Below are positions 60,805 through 64,000 of a DNA stretch of 64,000 nt, one piece after another. The notes below the pieces were generated by a model. It was not told the origin of the DNA and ran no database searches. It worked only from the letters and a program-made list of their open reading frames with translations. Every line of letters starts with the position of its first letter. Position 1 is the first letter of the stretch. Where the stretch lies: positions 1 through 64,000 of the forward strand of contig SEMN01000018.1 in NCBI GenBank assembly GCA_005408345.1, in the 5' to 3' direction. Origin of the DNA: Macquaria australasica (lineage: Eukaryota > Chordata > Actinopteri > Centrarchiformes > Percichthyidae). The translations under genes and the position numbers were made by a program.

Positions 60805-62838
60805 ATCACTTAATTCAAGGATTAAAGAAAATAATTTGGGCTTTAGTAGGCTGGTCTGCCTTGACTGGCTCACTGGTTAGACTGGTCAACCCTTAATAAA
60901 TGTCATATGCTAGGACCTGTAGGGATCAATAAAGAATCCCATTTAAATTTCAGCACATTTTGGGACACTCCATACAGATTTCACTCAATACATGAGATTT
61001 TTAAAAACAAACTTTAACACAGATTAAACCTGACTTTGGTAATCCTTTTTCAGGTAGCACTCTTTTTTTTTTTTATTTGGACATTTCTCTTCACTTTAAC
61101 CATCTCTGTTTCTTTATCATGAGCATTTCGACATGAGATACAATACGAACATGCATACTCTAACATGGCAGTCACATGTAAGTTAAATATCAGTTAAGGC
61201 TAACTGTTAGCTAGCAAATTAGATAACCCTCTAACTGTTGTGTAATTTCAAGCTTGGATGTTAAAATGTAAATATTGTAGGTAGTTCACCAAGCAGAAAA
61301 CAGCAAGCGTTCTTTATAGTGAACCCTGTAAAATGGTGCCATGTATGTACCAAGATAGAACCTAAAAAGATTCAATATACGTCCACTTGTTTTACTGTGT
61401 ATTGCCATGCTGTTGAACTGCAATTTGTCTTCTGCTCTGTTATCCATTTATGCTGCGTACTGGACATCTAGATGTTGTTTTGTGTTTTGTTTCATGAGGT
61501 GAGATTTACTTGTAAATCACCATATTGTTTGTTTCCTCATCTACACAAAATTGTGATTGTGGCCTTGATTGTATTTTTTTTCCTGCGTTTAATTAATCAT
61601 AGTAATTTATCAGCGACTAAGTAAACGTTTTATGAACTTCTTTCTAAACTCTCTTTGCTCTTTATCTGATATGTGATTGCCTCAAAAGATCATAAATCTG
61701 ATGAACATAACTCTGGTATTAAAGGAAGAAGCACCATATTACACAGGTTGGCTTTAGTGTCTAACTTACAATATAACATACACACAGACAAACACACAAA
61801 TACAAACACATAAGTACTGTATCCTTATCATCTAACATAAACCACATCTATACAATATAACACTGTAGCTTGCCAAACATTGACATACCACCGAACCATG
61901 CGTGTATACATAAATCTACCGCTCATCAGGATGCTAAAATAACATGGGCTTCCCAACCATGAGCAAACATTCCTCTGTGATAGCTGCAGCATTGCACGAG
62001 TGTTTCCTCATCTTTGTCCTTCAAGGAAAATTCACAGCATGAAAACAAAACGATACGGGGATTGTTTTAAGTTAGAAAAACAGATTTACACCTCAGTGAA
62101 ATCTAAATATTTGAGAAAATGTTTCACTGGTTTTGACAGTGTTCGCGTTATTTTTGCTATACTATGCAGAGGAAAGAAACAGGAGAGATGCTGCAGAGGA
62201 GAAGGGCTTCAGAGTGACATGTGCACAAAAAGCATGAGCCACATTCAGACTCACAACATTGTGATTACACATCCAGATCAGCCCACTGATCCACAAGGGC
62301 GCTAGAAACTGAAAAGGAAACTGAAGAAACAGATACTCATGTAAAGCAAGCTGGGATGTGAATGTGGTGGAAAATCTGCCACCAAATATTGCAGTTATTA
62401 GTTTCTGATCAATTCCAAACATTAGTGTGTCCCAAAAATACCTACACAAGTATTTAAAAGCCTCTGATCCTCTAACAGACATCTGTTTCCCCCCTGAGGT
62501 GAATGGACCCTGAAATGGATCCTACTAAGCCAGAAAATGACTCACAGAGCAAAAGCAGGGAGCAAACAGTCCAAACCTCTGACTCACAGCCCCTTTATAA
62601 CCCCTCTGTAACCTTTCATAGTCTAGAATGACCTTCTTATGACCCCTCGTGGTGCCTTAATAACCCCCATCCAGGCCCGAGTGAGCAGAGACAGAACTGA
62701 TGGAAATTTGATATCTCATGCTCGGTTGCCCTGTAAATCACTCACACACATCATCTAGCTCTGACAACAATCCACATGCAAGTATAGTCTGCTTGCAAGC
62801 ATGCAGACGCTTAACACAGACATATCATGTACGTATGA

Positions 62839-62862
62839 ACACACACACACACACACACACAC
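62839..62862 (+). repeat. (CA)n microsatellite
   Basis: About 12 CA units. Confidence 0.95.
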
Positions 62863-63360
62863 AGAGAGCTAACTGTTGTAGGTTTGAAGGCTACTTTTTT
62901 ACTGTGATCTAACACAAAGTGGAGAGAAGAAGGCGGATAACAACATGGCATGTTTGTTTGCCCTTTGATTCATTTAAGTTATGCCATATGGTGGAAAGTG
63001 CCCTACAACACTGTGAAGTGGACACATTTTTAACAGAGATTACCACAACAGGAAATAAAACACTGACCTCTGTAATGTTTCTGTCATGCTCTAACCTTTG
63101 AGGCACACAGAACAACAGAAACGGTCTAAGAAAACACAACTCCTCTCCACTCCTGGATGGAAAAACTAAATCCCTACCACAATCCCGTTGGGTACAGGCC
63201 AAACATAGAGCTAATAACTTTAATTCATACAGCCTTTTTTCATCCAATTTTCCTGCACTCTCCAAAAGACATTTAGCCAAATAGCACTAAAACAGCAGGT
63301 AAAAAAAAAGTGTCTCAAATCAGCAAACCAGAGAACCATAATTATAATATATTTTAAAGT

Positions 63361-63800
63361 AATAGTTTTACATTTTGGGAAATGTACTGCACAGATTGAT
63401 ACCACATTAATGCCTGTACGGTAAATATGAAGCTACAGCCAGCAGCTGGTTAGCTTAGCTTAGCACAAAGACTGGAAATAGGAGGAAACAGCTAGCCTTC
63501 CTCTGTCCAAAGGTAACAAAATCCACGAACCAGCTCCTCTAAAGCTCACTGATTAACACATATATCAATTGTTTAATGTACGATGTATCATGTCATCATG
63601 GAGAGTCTCATGAAAACATGTTACGGAGTTGCATTATGGGAAGTGTAGGATCCATTGTTTTTGGAGCTTGACACATACGAGGGACTTAAAGTCAGGGTAT
63701 TACAGCCTCAGCAGCTTTGATTTTGACTATTCTTTGTCTCTCACATTTTCACCAACTTCATATTAGTGTAATACTAAATCACTGGACTACCCCTTTAAAA
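63361..63800. mobile_element. Two damaged MITE fragments
   Basis: At 63370-63520 the words TTTTGGGAAATGTAC, TAGCTTAGCTTAGC and CAAAGACTGGAAATAGG mark half of the family seen whole at 34790. From about 63600 a second fragment ends GTAATACTAAATCACTGGAC followed by TACCCCTTTA, which is the end of another frequent teleost MITE. Confidence 0.6.
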
Positions 63801-64000
63801 ATTCTTCCAAATGCCAGTTTTTGGTATAAGAAGAGCAGATAACGATGCAAAAGAAAAAAAACAAACATTTCCACTCTCCTTTGTTTAAGAGTTGCTACAT
63901 TAACAATGCATAGGATAGTCGAACGTTTTAGTGTGTGTTTTACATATATACCATATGTTTTATCATTTTATTATGTTTTATGTATCTTATGTTCAAGCCT

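Larger units (their letters stand above)
59371..64000. other. Gene-free right end
   Basis: No coding exon recognised. It contains an (AAAAG)n run at 60771-60804, a (CA)n at 62839-62862, a CT-rich stretch at about 60300-60500, and MITE fragments near 63361-63800. Confidence 0.5.

Overview
The window is nuclear DNA of a ray-finned fish, probably a percomorph teleost. It carries spliced vertebrate genes with GT/AG introns, many long (CA)n/(TG)n microsatellites, and repeat families I recognise as typical of teleost genomes: foldback MITEs, and LINE/SINE tails ending in a TATAAATAAA-type sequence. I see no prokaryotic or viral gene. Exon models were built by hand, and reading phase was checked across every junction.

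Layout, left to right. (1) About 65-6238, minus strand: a melanopsin of the OPN4X class, seven confident exons plus one candidate; the end of its cytoplasmic tail lies beyond the left edge. (2) 6239-11385: opn4x upstream region with a CT-rich tract, a decayed L1/Tx1-type reverse-transcriptase relic, a large (TG)n and a LINE/SINE tail. (3) 11386-13377, minus: a compact five-exon gene for a 195-residue stand-alone reeler-domain protein with a signal peptide and a hydrophobic C-terminus. (4) 13378-20976: no gene recognised. (5) 20977-44082, minus: complete egflam (pikachurin), 23 coding exons, 1050 residues, arranged FN3-FN3-linker-EGF-LamG-EGF-LamG-EGF-LamG. (6) 44083-51075: the divergent intergenic region between egflam and gdnf, including a teleost repeat with a unit of about 147 bp. 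(7) 51076-52868, plus: gdnf, two coding exons, 265 residues, with an unusually long Ser/Thr-rich and then basic segment before the cystine-knot core. (8) 52869-64000: gdnf 3' UTR followed by gene-free DNA with several MITEs.

Two of the genes act in light sensing: opn4x is a photopigment, and pikachurin is a photoreceptor-synapse matrix protein. The head-to-head egflam/gdnf order matches the human GDNF/EGFLAM neighbourhood on chromosome 5 as I know it. The most unusual observations are: the reeler gene; the opn4x exon 2 splice acceptor, whose 3' intron end is a TG microsatellite instead of a pyrimidine tract; a perfect 61-bp duplication attached to (TG)n tracts in two opn4x introns; a five-run G-quadruplex motif in opn4x intron 1; and the expanded gdnf N-terminal segment. 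No wholly new multi-gene system was found.
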